A DNA stretch of 64,000 nt from Brevundimonas sp. (lineage in GTDB: Bacteria; Pseudomonadota; Alphaproteobacteria; Caulobacterales; Caulobacteraceae). A program made the position numbers and the translations under genes. Of the stretch, positions 53,441-61,879 are shown piece by piece (positions within the stretch are counted from its first letter, which is position 1; each line of letters opens with the position of its first letter). Location of the stretch: positions 62,001-126,000 of the forward strand of contig JAPZRF010000015.1 in the NCBI GenBank assembly GCA_027531145.1, written 5' to 3'. The notes below the pieces were generated by a model that was not told the origin of the DNA, ran no database searches, and saw nothing but the letters and a program-made list of their open reading frames with translations.

Positions 53441-53592
53441 TCTCCTCCCCCGCGGAGCAAGGCGGAGCGGGGGAGGGGGACCACGCGCAGCGTAGTGGAG
53501 GGGGCGAGGGAGCCGCAGGTGGTTGGGGTCGCCCCCTCCACCGCTTCGCGGTCCCCCTCCCCCGCGATGCGGGGGAGGAGAGCTTCGGTCAT
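53434..53592 (-). CDS. 52-residue frame within repeat copy D, bridging hisD and hisC-hisB
   Basis: From ATG at 53592 (overlapping the hisD stop as ATGA) the frame runs without stop for 52 codons to TGA at 53436-53434, itself overlapping the ATG of hisC-hisB. The product (starting [19 protein letters not shown]) is low-complexity repeat translation with no family. Its likely value is to carry ribosomes across the inserted element and keep the downstream gene translated. Whether a stable peptide accumulates is unknown. Confidence 0.4.
   Translation of the reverse strand: MTEALLPRIAGEGDREAVEGATPTTCGSLAPSTTLRVVPLPRSALLRGGGDA
53441..53586. repeat. Palindromic repeat, copy D (hisD/hisC-hisB junction)
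   Basis: Copy D is the most complete copy: CTCCTCCCCCGCGG, GGGGGAGGGGGACC, GTGGAGGGGGCG, then spacer and complement CGCCCCCTCCACCGC, TTCGCGGTCCCCCTCCCCC, GGGGGAGGAG. It is flanked by identical 9-bp direct repeats, the best evidence in this window that the family has moved as a discrete unit (MITE- or RPE-like). Confidence 0.75.
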
Positions 53593-53595
53593 GCG
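53587..53595. repeat. Target-site-like direct repeat, right copy
   Basis: Right-hand GGTCATGCG copy, covering the last codons and stop of hisD on the minus strand. See the left copy at 53432-53440. Confidence 0.6.
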
Positions 53596-54905
53596 CTCGC
53601 TCCACTTCTCAAATCCGCCGCGCGGGCGTGGGCCTCGAGGCCCTCCAGCCGGGCGAGGCGGGCGGCGATGGGGCCCAGCGCCGCGGCACCGTCCGGGGTG
53701 ACGGTCTGGACTGACATGGTGGTCATGAAGCTGGCGGTGGTGATACCGCCGAGGGTGCGGGCCCCGCCATCGGTCGGCAGCACGTGACTGGGCCCGGCGG
53801 CGTAGTCGCCGAGGGTCTCGGCGGCGAAGGTGCCGACGAACACCGCGCCGGCGGCGCTGATCCGGGCCACGGTCGCCTCTGCGTCGCGCACCTGGAGCGA
53901 CAGGTGCTCGGGGCCGTACTGGTTGGACACGGCGCAGGCCTCCGCCAGGTCGCGCACCCGGATCAGGCGGGCCTCGGCCAGGGAGGCGCGCGCAATGTCG
54001 GCGCGCGGCAGGTCGTCCAGCTGGGCCGCGACCGCTTCGGCCACCGCGTCAAGCGTACGGGCATCATCGCAAACCAGCAGCACCTGGGCATCAGCGTCAT
54101 GCTCGGCCTGGCTGAGCAGGTCGGCGGCGACCAGCTCGGGATCGGCGGTCCGGTCGGCGATGACCAGCAGCTCCGACGGGCCGGCGGGCATGTCCACGGC
54201 CAGGCCGCCGGGCACGGCGCTGGCCTGCTTCTTGGCTTCGGCGACATAGGCGTTGCCGGGGCCGAACAGCTTGTCCACGGCCGGGATGTCGCCGTCGGCG
54301 AGTGTTGCGCCATAGGTCATAGCTGCAATCGCCTGGGCCCCGCCCAGCAGCCAGAGGGCGTCCAGTCCGGCCTCGTTGGCGGCCAGGATCATGGCCGGGT
54401 GGACGGAGCCGTCGCGCGACGGCGGCGTCACCGCCACCCGCACGGGCACGCCGGCGACCTTGGCCGGGATGGCCTGCATCAGCAGCGAGGAGAACAGCGG
54501 GGCGCTGCCGCCCGGGACATAGAGGCCGGCGGCGCGGATCGGTCGCCACACCAGGCGCGAGCGCACGCCCGGGGTGGTCTCGACGAGGGCCGTATCCTCG
54601 GGGCGGGTCGCCTCGTGGAAGACCCGGACGTTCTCGGCGGCGATGCGGAGGGCGCGGACGTCCGCGGGCGCGAGGGCGGCGCGCGCCTCGGCCACCGTCT
54701 CCGGCGTGATGGCGATGCGGCGGGGGGGGGCACCGTCGAAGCGCTCGGCGTAGCGGGTCACCGCGGCCCCGCCTTCGGCGGCCACGGCCTGCAGGATCTC
54801 GTGCACCGCCTCCACGACGTCACGCCGGGTGCGCCGCGCCGGGCGCGCCAGGGCCGCGCGGCGGCCGGCGTCGTCGAGGGTGGACCAGTCCAGACGCTTC
54901 ATCAC
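53589..54905 (-). CDS. hisD: Histidinol dehydrogenase
   Basis: This 438-residue zinc enzyme oxidises histidinol to histidine in two NAD-dependent steps. Motifs: GLYVPGGSAPLFSSLLM, VDKLFGPGNAYVAEAKKQ, SELLVIADRTADPELVAADL, QAEHDADAQVLLV (Zn-binding Gln and His), QYGPEHLSL (catalytic Glu and His) and GDYAAGPSHVLPT. The start is the first of two ATGs at 54905, overlapping the hisG stop (54902). Its own stop is the first part of the ATGA that begins the element-borne frame. Confidence 0.96.
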   Translation of the reverse strand: MMKRLDWSTLDDAGRRAALARPARRTRRDVVEAVHEILQAVAAEGGAAVTRYAERFDGAPPRRIAITPETVAEARAALAPADVRALRIAAENVRVFHEATRPEDTALVETTPGVRSRLVWRPIRAAGLYVPGGSAPLFSSLLMQAIPAKVAGVPVRVAVTPPSRDGSVHPAMILAANEAGLDALWLLGGAQAIAAMTYGATLADGDIPAVDKLFGPGNAYVAEAKKQASAVPGGLAVDMPAGPSELLVIADRTADPELVAADLLSQAEHDADAQVLLVCDDARTLDAVAEAVAAQLDDLPRADIARASLAEARLIRVRDLAEACAVSNQYGPEHLSLQVRDAEATVARISAAGAVFVGTFAAETLGDYAAGPSHVLPTDGGARTLGGITTASFMTTMSVQTVTPDGAAALGPIAARLARLEGLEAHARAADLRSGASA

Positions 54906-55783
54906 ATCATCTTCTCGATCGGCAGGACGAGGATGGCGGACGCCCCCTCGGCCTTGAGCTTCTCCAGGGTTTCCCAGAACACGGCCTCCTGGCAGACCGC
55001 GTGCACCGCCACCGCGTCATCCCGGCCGGACAGGGGCATGACCGTCGGCGACCCGGCACCCGGCAGGATGGAGGTGATGCGGTCCAGCGCCGCGCGCGGG
55101 GCGTTGAGCATCACGTACTTGGCCCCCTGGGAGGCGACCACGCCGCTCATCCGCTCGACGATGCTGTCGAGCAGCGCCTGTAGTTCGGGTTCGGGCGGCT
55201 GCGGGCTGCGGATCAGCACCGCCTGGCTTCCGAACACGGTCTCGCGAGCTACCAGGCCGTTGGCCTCCAGCGTCGCCCCGGTCGAGACCAGGTCGCAGAT
55301 GGCGTGGGCCAGCTTCAGCCGCGGGGCGACCTCGACCGCGCCGCGCATGGTGACGATTTCGGCCTTCACCCCCTGGCTGTCGAGCCAGCGGCGCAGGATT
55401 CTCGGGTAGGAGGTGGCGATGCGACGGCCGTCCAGCGCACCGGGTCCGGTGTAGTCCAGCGTCGGCGGGGTGGCGATCTTCAGGGTGCACTTTCCGAAGC
55501 CGAGCGGCATGATGACCTCGGCGTGCGGCCCGCCGTTGCGCGCCTCCTCCAGCACGTTTTCGCCAACCACGCCGAGGTCACAGACCCCGTCAGCGACGAA
55601 GGTCGGGATGTCATCATCCCGCACGCGCAGCAGGTCTATCGGATAGTTCTCGACCCGGTACAGCAGGTCGTTGGCACCCTTCATGACGCGCAGGCCGGCA
55701 TCCCGCACGAGATCGAGACTGCGTTCGGCCAGACGGCCGGATTTCTGGACGGCGATGCGGAGCCGCCCCTGAACGGTACTCAT
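54902..55783 (-). CDS. hisG: ATP phosphoribosyltransferase HisG (long form)
   Basis: This 293-residue enzyme catalyses the first, committed step of histidine synthesis, joining PRPP and ATP. IAVQKSGRLAERSLDLVRD starts the fold. DLGVVGENVLEE and the PRPP site DLVSTGATLEANGL follow. The C-terminal ~75 residues (PPEPELQALLDSIVERMSG onwards) form the histidine-binding regulatory domain, so this is the homohexameric long form that needs no HisZ. The start is 10 bp after the TrpR-like gene stop. Confidence 0.95.
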   Translation of the reverse strand: MSTVQGRLRIAVQKSGRLAERSLDLVRDAGLRVMKGANDLLYRVENYPIDLLRVRDDDIPTFVADGVCDLGVVGENVLEEARNGGPHAEVIMPLGFGKCTLKIATPPTLDYTGPGALDGRRIATSYPRILRRWLDSQGVKAEIVTMRGAVEVAPRLKLAHAICDLVSTGATLEANGLVARETVFGSQAVLIRSPQPPEPELQALLDSIVERMSGVVASQGAKYVMLNAPRAALDRITSILPGAGSPTVMPLSGRDDAVAVHAVCQEAVFWETLEKLKAEGASAILVLPIEKMM

Positions 55784-55793
55784 GGAAGGGCTC

Positions 55794-56138
55794 TCAGGCT
55801 TGCTGGCGATCCAGCACCAGGCGGTAGCCCTGGTGGGGCATCTCTTTGAGGAAGCGCGCCACCCGCACGACGGTGGTGGGGCTGGCACCGGCTTCGGCGG
55901 CGATCTCTCGATAGGACTTGCCGCCTTGATGGAGCAGGCGCGCGACCTGCCAGCGCTCGGAGAAGGCGCGCAGCTCCGCCGGGGTGCACAGGTCTTGCAG
56001 GAAGGCGTCCATCTCGGCCCGCGAGGTCAGGCTGAGCAGAGCATCGTACAGTGCCTCGCGCCCCGACGGCGCTGAGCCATCCGCCGCGGGCGCGCGGGCG
56101 CGGGACGAACTGTCGGCGGTTGAGGGAGTGTCGATCAT
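55794..56138 (-). CDS. TrpR-like (YerC/YecD family) regulator heading the his operon
   Basis: This 114-residue protein has a disordered, Ser/Ala-rich head (about 1-25). A TrpR-type helix-turn-helix follows: EMDAFLQDLCTPAELRAFSERWQVARLL, then SYREIAAEAGASPTTVVRVARFL (given in parts). This matches the YerC/YecD group of TrpR-superfamily proteins. Placed as first gene before hisG with a 10-bp gap, it is likely a histidine-responsive autoregulator of the operon. A ligand has not been shown here. Confidence 0.85.
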   Translation of the reverse strand: MIDTPSTADSSSRARAPAADGSAPSGREALYDALLSLTSRAEMDAFLQDLCTPAELRAFSERWQVARLLHQGGKSYREIAAEAGASPTTVVRVARFLKEMPHQGYRLVLDRQQA

Positions 56139-56290
56139 CGCGTTTCAATATGATGTAACGCTGGAACGGTCAAGCGGCGCGGAGTCTCGGGCGCAAGCGC
56201 CGGGGAGAAATCTTGCTCCGGTCGCCGAAGCTTCTCGGCACCGCAACAAAACGGTTGCGCGCGCGGCCGTCCCTGTTCCAGTCTTGCACC

Positions 56291-57724
56291 GTGACGGATC
56301 CGATCAAGGCGATTTTCGACGAAATGTCGGGGCTGGACGGCTCGGGGGTTCGGCCGGCCTACGAGGCGCTCGCCGTCTGGATCACCGCCGCCCCGCCGGA
56401 CCTGCTCGCGGCCCGCGCCAGGCAGGCCGAGGTGGTGTTCCGGCGCATGGGCGTGACCTTCGCCGTCTATGGCGATGCGGAGTCCAACGAGCGGCTGATC
56501 CCCTTCGACGTGGTGCCCCGCATCCTCGCGGCGCGCGAATGGATGGAGCTGGAGCGCGGGCTGAAGCAGCGGGTGGCGGCGCTGAACGCCTTCCTGAAGG
56601 ATGTCTACGGGCCGCAGGACTGCCTGCGCGCCGGGGTCGTCCCGGCCGACCTGATCCTGAACAATCCGCAGTACCGGCCCGAGATGCAGGGCCGCCGGCC
56701 GCCGGGCGACGTCTGGTGCCACATCTGCGGCGTGGACCTGATCCGCACCGGCGAGGACGGCTTCTACGTCCTTGAGGACAACGCCCGCACGCCCTCCGGT
56801 GTCTCCTACATGCTGGAGAACCGCGAGATGATGATGCGACTGTTCCCCGACCTGTTCGCCGAGCACAGGGTGCGGCCGGTCGACACCTATGTCGATGAGC
56901 TGCTGCGGGCGCTGGAGGCCTCGGCCCCGGCGGGCACCGGCGGCGACCCGACCATCGTGGTGCTGACACCCGGGCCCTACAACTCGGCCTACTACGAGCA
57001 TTCGTTCCTTGCCGACAAGCTGGGGGTCGAGCTGGTCGAGGGGGCCGACCTGTTCGTCAACGACGACCAGGTGTTCATGCGCACCACCCAGGGGCCGCGC
57101 CGGATCGACGTCATCTATCGGCGGATCGATGACGACTTCCTCGATCCCCTGACCTTCCGGCCGGACTCGGCGGTCGGGGTGCCGGGGCTGATGACTGCCT
57201 ACCAGGCCGGGACAGTGAGCCTCGCCAACGCCGTCGGCACCGGCGTCGCCGACGACAAGGCGGTCTATACCTTCATGCCCGAGATCGTGGAGTTCTTCAC
57301 CGGCGAGGCGCCGATCCTCAAGAACGTCCCGACCTGGCGCTGCCGCGAGCCGGAGGCGCTGAAGCAGGTGCTCGACCGCCTGCCCGAGCTGGTGGTCAAG
57401 GAGGTGGGCGGCTCCGGCGGCTACGGCATGTTGGTCGGGCCCGCCGCCACCCGGGCCGAGATCGAGGCCTTCCGCGAGAAGCTGCTGGCCGACCCCGACG
57501 ACTTCATTGCCCAGCCCACGCTCCAGCTGTCGACCGCCCCGACGCTCAGCGGCGACGGCCTGTCGCCGCGCCACGTCGACCTGCGGCCGTTCGTGCTGAC
57601 CAGCCCGTCCGGCGTGCGCGTCACGCCCGGCGGTCTGACACGCGTGGCGCTCAAGCCGGGTTCGCTGGTCGTCAACTCCAGCCAGGGCGGCGGTACCAAG
57701 GACACCTGGGTGCTGGATGTGTAG
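56291..57724 (+). CDS. Circularly permuted ATP-grasp protein (peptide-ligase-like)
   Basis: This 477-residue protein belongs to the circularly permuted ATP-grasp family (CP_ATPgrasp, DUF404/DUF407). Motifs: RLIPFDVVPRILAAREW, YVLEDNARTPSGVSYMLENR (parts), PGPYNSAYYEHSFLA, IDVIYRRIDDDFLDPL and VVKEVGGSGGYGML (nucleotide loop). Such enzymes form amide bonds between a carboxylate and an amine. I prefer GTG at 56291, where similarity begins; a TTG at 56213 has a better ribosome site (GGGGAG) and would add 26 residues. It is the first gene of the Anbu cluster. Confidence 0.85.
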   Translation: MTDPIKAIFDEMSGLDGSGVRPAYEALAVWITAAPPDLLAARARQAEVVFRRMGVTFAVYGDAESNERLIPFDVVPRILAAREWMELERGLKQRVAALNAFLKDVYGPQDCLRAGVVPADLILNNPQYRPEMQGRRPPGDVWCHICGVDLIRTGEDGFYVLEDNARTPSGVSYMLENREMMMRLFPDLFAEHRVRPVDTYVDELLRALEASAPAGTGGDPTIVVLTPGPYNSAYYEHSFLADKLGVELVEGADLFVNDDQVFMRTTQGPRRIDVIYRRIDDDFLDPLTFRPDSAVGVPGLMTAYQAGTVSLANAVGTGVADDKAVYTFMPEIVEFFTGEAPILKNVPTWRCREPEALKQVLDRLPELVVKEVGGSGGYGMLVGPAATRAEIEAFREKLLADPDDFIAQPTLQLSTAPTLSGDGLSPRHVDLRPFVLTSPSGVRVTPGGLTRVALKPGSLVVNSSQGGGTKDTWVLDV

Positions 57725-57801
57725 CGCGCTTCGCCTCTCCGTCTCGCCGGCTTCGCCGTTGATCCACTTCCCCGGCCCCTTTGGCGACCGGGAGGAGAGA
57801 T

Positions 57802-57848
57802 GTCCTCCCCACGCAGTGGGGAGGGGGACCGCCGCAGGCGGTGGAGGC
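57802..57848. repeat. Palindromic repeat, half copy E
   Basis: A half-element: TCCTCCCC, ACGCAGTGGGGAGGGGGACC, then GCCGCAGGC and GGTGGAGG. It sits just before the alpha-E gene. From ATG at 57800 it reads in frame and without stop into that gene, which would give a 24-residue leader. Confidence 0.6.
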
Positions 57849-57871
57849 GCTGTTTCCCGAGGAGCGCCAAC

Positions 57872-58810
57872 ATGCTGAGCCGCACCGCGGACAGTCTGTA
57901 CTGGACCGGCCGCTACATGGAGCGGGCCGACTTTCTCGCACGCATTCTCGACGCTGCCATCCGCCTCGCCACCCTGCCGGCGCGCGGCGAGGCGGCGGAC
58001 GCCGCCTGGGCCAGCGCCGTGGCCTCGGCAGGGTGCGCCGAGGCCTTCCGCACCACGCGGGGCGAGGCCACCGAAGCCAGCGTGCGCGAGTACCTGGCCT
58101 TCGCCGCCGACAATCCCTGCTCGATCCACGCCTGCATCGGCCGGGCCCGGACCAACGCCCGCTCCGTGCGCACCGCCCTCACGATCGAGCTGTGGGAGGC
58201 CATCAACGGCGCGTGGAACGGGCTCGCCGAGCATCGGGCTCCGACCCGGCGCGATGACATGGTGCGCTTTCTCGACTGGGTGAAGTCGGTGTCGCTGGCG
58301 GTCGAGGGTGCCTCGTCGCGCACCATGCTGCGCAACGACGCCTACTGGTTCCTGCGCCTCGGCGCGGCGGTCGAGCGGGCCGACAACACGGCCCGGCTTC
58401 TGGACGTGAAGTACCATCTGCTGCTGCCGCCGGGGGAGCGGGTCGGCGGGCAGCTCGACTACTTCCAGTGGACCACTCTGCTGCGCGAGGTCTCGGCCCT
58501 GACCGCCTACCGCTGGGTCTACCGAGAATCTGTGCGGCCCTGGCTGGTGGCCGACCTGCTGGTGCTGAACCGGCAGATGCCGCGGTCGCTGGCCAGCTGC
58601 CAGGCCATGAGCGTCAGCTATCTGGAGCGGCTGGCCGCCGACTACAACCGCCGGGGTCCGGCCCAGCGGCTGGCCGGGGCGCGGCTCAACGCCTTCAACG
58701 AGGCCCGCATCGAGGACATCTTCCAGTCCGGGTTGCATGAGTACATCCAGCGTTTCCTGACGGAGAACAACGCGCTGGCCGACGCCATCCACGACCAGTA
58801 CCTGGCGTAG
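57872..58810 (+). CDS. Alpha-E domain protein (DUF403)
   Basis: This 312-residue helical protein has the alpha-E signature LSRTADSLYWTGRYMERAD at its very start. Arg/Glu-rich helices include WFLRLGAAVERADNTARLLD and WTTLLREVSALTAYRW. Alpha-E proteins accompany circularly permuted ATP-grasp proteins and are proposed to help peptide tag synthesis. The ATG at 57872 begins the conserved domain. An upstream in-frame ATG at 57800 has a GGAGGA ribosome site and would read through repeat copy E. It is followed by the transglutaminase gene with a 6-bp gap. Confidence 0.85.
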   Translation: MLSRTADSLYWTGRYMERADFLARILDAAIRLATLPARGEAADAAWASAVASAGCAEAFRTTRGEATEASVREYLAFAADNPCSIHACIGRARTNARSVRTALTIELWEAINGAWNGLAEHRAPTRRDDMVRFLDWVKSVSLAVEGASSRTMLRNDAYWFLRLGAAVERADNTARLLDVKYHLLLPPGERVGGQLDYFQWTTLLREVSALTAYRWVYRESVRPWLVADLLVLNRQMPRSLASCQAMSVSYLERLAADYNRRGPAQRLAGARLNAFNEARIEDIFQSGLHEYIQRFLTENNALADAIHDQYLA

Positions 58811-58816
58811 CCGCCC

Positions 58817-59641
58817 ATGCGCATCCGCATCGATCACGCCACTACCTACACCTATGCGGCCCCGGCCCGCTTCATCGTCCAGCTGCTGCGCCTGACGCCG
58901 CGCTCGAACGAGGGGCAGCAGGTCCGCGCCTGGGGACTTGAGACGGACGTCGACGCCCGGCTGCGGCGGGCCGAGGACGCCTTCGGCAACGTCGTCCATG
59001 CCCTCTATACCGAGCGGCCGACGGGAACCCTGACGGTCCGGGTGTCTGGCGAGGTCCACACCACGGATACCGCCGGGATGCTGAAGGGTGTGACGGAGCG
59101 GCTGTCGCCGCTGGTGTTCCTCCGCAGTACGTCCCGGACCGCGCCAGAAGCTGCCCTGGTCGACTTTGCCGAGACGGCGCGCGGGTCAGGGAGCAGGCTG
59201 GACCAGCTCCACGCCCTGATGGCCGCCCTGCACGGGCGGATGAGCTTCAAGGTCGGGGCCACCGACGCTGGCCATACGGCGGCCGAGGCCTTCGCCCTGG
59301 GCAGCGGAGTCTGTCAGGACTTCGCCCAGATCTTCATCGCTTGCGCCCGCCGGCTGGGGATCCCGGCGCGCTATGTGTCCGGCCATCTACTGCGCGAGGA
59401 TGGACAGGAAAGCCAGGAGGCCGCCCATGCCTGGGCGGAGGCGTTTGTTGACGGGCTGGGCTGGGTCGGCTTCGACTCCGCAAACGGGGTCTGTCCTGGC
59501 GAGGCCTATGTCCGCGTCGCCGCCGGGCTCGACAGCCTCGGGGCGTCGCCGGTGCGCGGGACCAGCTACGGTGGGGGTGCCGAGCGCCTCGACGTGCGTC
59601 TGACGGTGCGGGTGCTGGCCCCGCCGCAACAGCAGCAGTAA
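58817..59641 (+). CDS. Bacterial transglutaminase-like cysteine peptidase
   Basis: This 274-residue protein has an N-terminal Bact_transglu_N domain (IDHATTYTYAAPARFIVQ, about 5-22) and a papain-like transglutaminase core. The catalytic triad is visible: Cys166 in GSGVCQDFA, His204 in AHAWAEAF and Asp220 in GFDSANG. The family may cleave or transfer peptide amide bonds, suiting a partnership with the ATP-grasp ligase. A Gln-rich end closes the protein. It precedes the Anbu gene on the same strand. Confidence 0.88.
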   Translation: MRIRIDHATTYTYAAPARFIVQLLRLTPRSNEGQQVRAWGLETDVDARLRRAEDAFGNVVHALYTERPTGTLTVRVSGEVHTTDTAGMLKGVTERLSPLVFLRSTSRTAPEAALVDFAETARGSGSRLDQLHALMAALHGRMSFKVGATDAGHTAAEAFALGSGVCQDFAQIFIACARRLGIPARYVSGHLLREDGQESQEAAHAWAEAFVDGLGWVGFDSANGVCPGEAYVRVAAGLDSLGASPVRGTSYGGGAERLDVRLTVRVLAPPQQQQ

Positions 59642-59711
59642 GGAGCCGTCCCATGCGAGCGCGCCCGTCCGAATCGGCCAGCGTCCGCTGGCTCTGGGAG
59701 AAGCGGTCAGC

Positions 59712-60458
59712 ATGACCTACTGCGTCGGTATGCTGGTGGAGGACGGCCTCGCCCTGATCGGCGATACGCGCACCAACGCCGGCGTCGACAACATCTCGAC
59801 CTATCGCAAGCTGCACATCACCGAGGTCCCGGGCGAGCGGGTGCTCGGCGTGGCCACTGCCGGGAACCTGTCTGTCACCCAGACCGCCCTGGCCATGGTC
59901 GCCGAGGGGTTGAAGCTGCCGGACTGCGAGGTGCCCGAGACCCTGCTCACTGCCCGGACCCTGTTTCGCGCCGCCCAGTTGATCGGCCAAGCAGTCTCGC
60001 AGGTGCGCGCCTCGCTGGCCCCGCAGATGCAGGCCGAGGCCGTCAACACCGAGGCCACTGTCCTGCTGGGCGGCCAGATCGGCGACGGCAAACTGGGCCT
60101 CTACCTGATCTACGCCCAGGGTAACTTCATCGAGTGCGGCGTGGAGACGCCCTATCTTCAGATCGGCGAGTTCAAGTACGGCAAGCCGATCCTGGACCGG
60201 GCCCTGCGCCACGGCACGCCGCTGGAAGAGGCGGTGAAGCTGGGGCTGATCTCATTCGACTCCACCATCCGCTCCAACATCGCTGTTGGCGCGCCGCTGG
60301 ACCTGCTGGTCGTGCGCCGCGGGGTGCTGAAGGGCTTCCAGCGCCGCATCGAGCCGGACGACACCTACTTCCGCGATCTCGGACGGCACTGGTCCGAGGC
60401 GCTGGCTGCCGCCCATCGCGGCATGCCCGCCCCGCCCTGGCTGATCAACGGGGCCTGA
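59712..60458 (+). CDS. Anbu (proteasome-like Ntn-hydrolase, BPH-related)
   Basis: This 248-residue protein is an ancestral-beta-subunit (Anbu) proteasome-type protease. After Met removal, Thr1 (TYCVGMLVEDGLALIGD) would be the nucleophile, Asp17 lies in IGDTRTN and Lys32 in YRKLHI, the usual Ntn triad positions. Family motifs VATAGNLSVTQTALA, GLYLIYAQGNFIEC and YLQIGEFKYGKPILDR are present. Anbu forms open helical rings, unlike HslV. No ATPase partner is adjacent; the neighbours are the ATP-grasp, alpha-E and transglutaminase genes. GGGAG precedes the ATG by 12 bases. Confidence 0.92.
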   Translation: MTYCVGMLVEDGLALIGDTRTNAGVDNISTYRKLHITEVPGERVLGVATAGNLSVTQTALAMVAEGLKLPDCEVPETLLTARTLFRAAQLIGQAVSQVRASLAPQMQAEAVNTEATVLLGGQIGDGKLGLYLIYAQGNFIECGVETPYLQIGEFKYGKPILDRALRHGTPLEEAVKLGLISFDSTIRSNIAVGAPLDLLVVRRGVLKGFQRRIEPDDTYFRDLGRHWSEALAAAHRGMPAPPWLINGA

Positions 60459-60501
60459 GCCGGGCGTGGCGGCCGGGCCGAGAACCGCCTATGTGGCGGG
60501 C

Positions 60502-61719
60502 ATGACCCGGGTCCTGATCCTCGGTGCCGGCCATGCTGGCGGCGCCGCCGCCGCCGCGCTCCGGCAGTTCGGCCACGACGGCCCGATCCTGCTGGTCGGC
60601 GAGGAGCCGCAGCTGCCCTACCAGCGACCGCCCCTGTCCAAGGCCTGGCTGAAGGGCGAGGCCAGGCCCGAGGACCTGTTCCTGCGGCCGGAGAGTTTCT
60701 ACGCCGAACAGGGGATCGAGGTGCGCCTCGGCGCGCGGGCGGAGGCGATCGACGCCGCCGGCCGGACCGTGACCTTCGCCGACGGGACGACCGAGCCTTA
60801 CGACGTGCTGATCCTGGCTACCGGATCGGTCTCGCGCGCCCTGCCGCTGCCGGGGGCGGACCTGCCCGGCGTGCTGGCGCTGCGCTCGATGGCGGAGGCC
60901 GAGGCGCTGAAGGCGCGACTGACCCCCGGCGCGCGGCTGGTGGTGATCGGCGGCGGCTTCGTAGGGCTGGAGGCCGCGGCTTCGGCCCGGGCCCTGGGGT
61001 GTGAGGCGGTGGTGCTGGAGCGCGCGCCGCGGCTGCTGTCGCGGGTCGCCTCGGAGCCGGTCTCGACCCTGCTGGCGGCTCGTCACCGCGCCGGGGGCGT
61101 GGCGGTACACACGGACATCGAGATCGTGGCCATCGCCGCCGACGGCGACCGGCTGCGGGTCGTCCACGCCGGCGGTACCGAGGCCGGCGAAGTGGTGCTG
61201 GTCGGGGTCGGGGCCGACGCCTGCGATGCGCTGGCCCGCTCGGCCGGGCTGGCCTGCGACGGCGGGGTGGTGGTCGACGACCAGGCGCGCACCTCCGACC
61301 CGGCCATCTTCGCCATCGGGGACTGCACCCGGCGTCCGGTCCCGGCGCTGGGCGACGGGCTGTTCCGGCTGGAGAGCGTGCCCAATGCGCTGGAGCAGGC
61401 CAGGCAGGCCGCGGCCGCCATCACCGGCCGGGCCGCGCCGCCGGCCGAGGTCCCGTGGTTCTGGTCCGACCAGTATGACCTGAAGCTGCAGATGGCCGGC
61501 CTGCCGACCGGCGCGGACCGGGTCGTGCAACGCGGCGATCCGGCGGCCGGCCCGCTGGCGGTGTTCCACCTCAAGGGCGACCGGCTGGTCTGCGTCGAAG
61601 CCATCAACGCGCCCGCCGAGTTCATGGGCGGCCGCCAGCTCATCGCCCGCGCCACACCGGTAGATGCGGCGAAGCTGGCCGACCCGGCGGTGTCGATGAA
61701 GGCGGTGGCGGTGGGCTGA
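60502..61719 (+). CDS. FAD-dependent pyridine nucleotide-disulphide-type oxidoreductase
   Basis: This 405-residue protein has two Rossmann motifs: FAD site LILGAGHAGGAAAAALRQFG and NAD(P) site LVVIGGGFVGLEAAASARAL (parts). PYQRPPLSKAWLKG, a conserved loop of rubredoxin/ferredoxin reductases, and IFAIGDCTRRPVPAL, the second FAD motif, are intact. A reductase C-terminal domain follows. It probably passes electrons from NAD(P)H to a small ferredoxin or rubredoxin; none is encoded nearby. The ATG at 60502 begins the FAD fold. Confidence 0.87.
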   Translation: MTRVLILGAGHAGGAAAAALRQFGHDGPILLVGEEPQLPYQRPPLSKAWLKGEARPEDLFLRPESFYAEQGIEVRLGARAEAIDAAGRTVTFADGTTEPYDVLILATGSVSRALPLPGADLPGVLALRSMAEAEALKARLTPGARLVVIGGGFVGLEAAASARALGCEAVVLERAPRLLSRVASEPVSTLLAARHRAGGVAVHTDIEIVAIAADGDRLRVVHAGGTEAGEVVLVGVGADACDALARSAGLACDGGVVVDDQARTSDPAIFAIGDCTRRPVPALGDGLFRLESVPNALEQARQAAAAITGRAAPPAEVPWFWSDQYDLKLQMAGLPTGADRVVQRGDPAAGPLAVFHLKGDRLVCVEAINAPAEFMGGRQLIARATPVDAAKLADPAVSMKAVAVG

Positions 61720-61725
61720 AGCTCT

Positions 61726-61870
61726 GCTCCCCCTCGCAGAGGGGGAGAGGGACCACGCGAAGCGTGGGGGAGGGGGCGGTTTCAGGCGCAGTGCTGGCGG
61801 TCGCCCCCTCCACCCCCCTTCGCCCTTCGGGCTTCGGACGGTCCCCCTCCCCCGCACGCGGGGGAGGAGA
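61726..61870. repeat. Palindromic repeat, copy F (between convergent genes)
   Basis: Copy F of the six-member family: CTGCTCCCCCTCGC, GGGGGAGAGGGACC, GCGAAGCGTGGGGGAGGGGGC, spacer, then the complement CGCCCCCTCCACCC, TTCGGACGGTCCCCCTCCCCC and GGGGGAGGAG. It lies between the oxidoreductase and DUF4139 3' ends and could serve as a two-way terminator. Confidence 0.75.
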
Positions 61871-61879
61871 GGGAGCCTG

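Noticed and set aside
56135..59059. A 974-codon open frame on the minus strand
   Set aside because: It lies opposite the ATP-grasp, alpha-E and transglutaminase genes, which show clear family motifs. High GC leaves the complementary strand nearly free of stops; its product is low-complexity His/Gly/Arg-rich.
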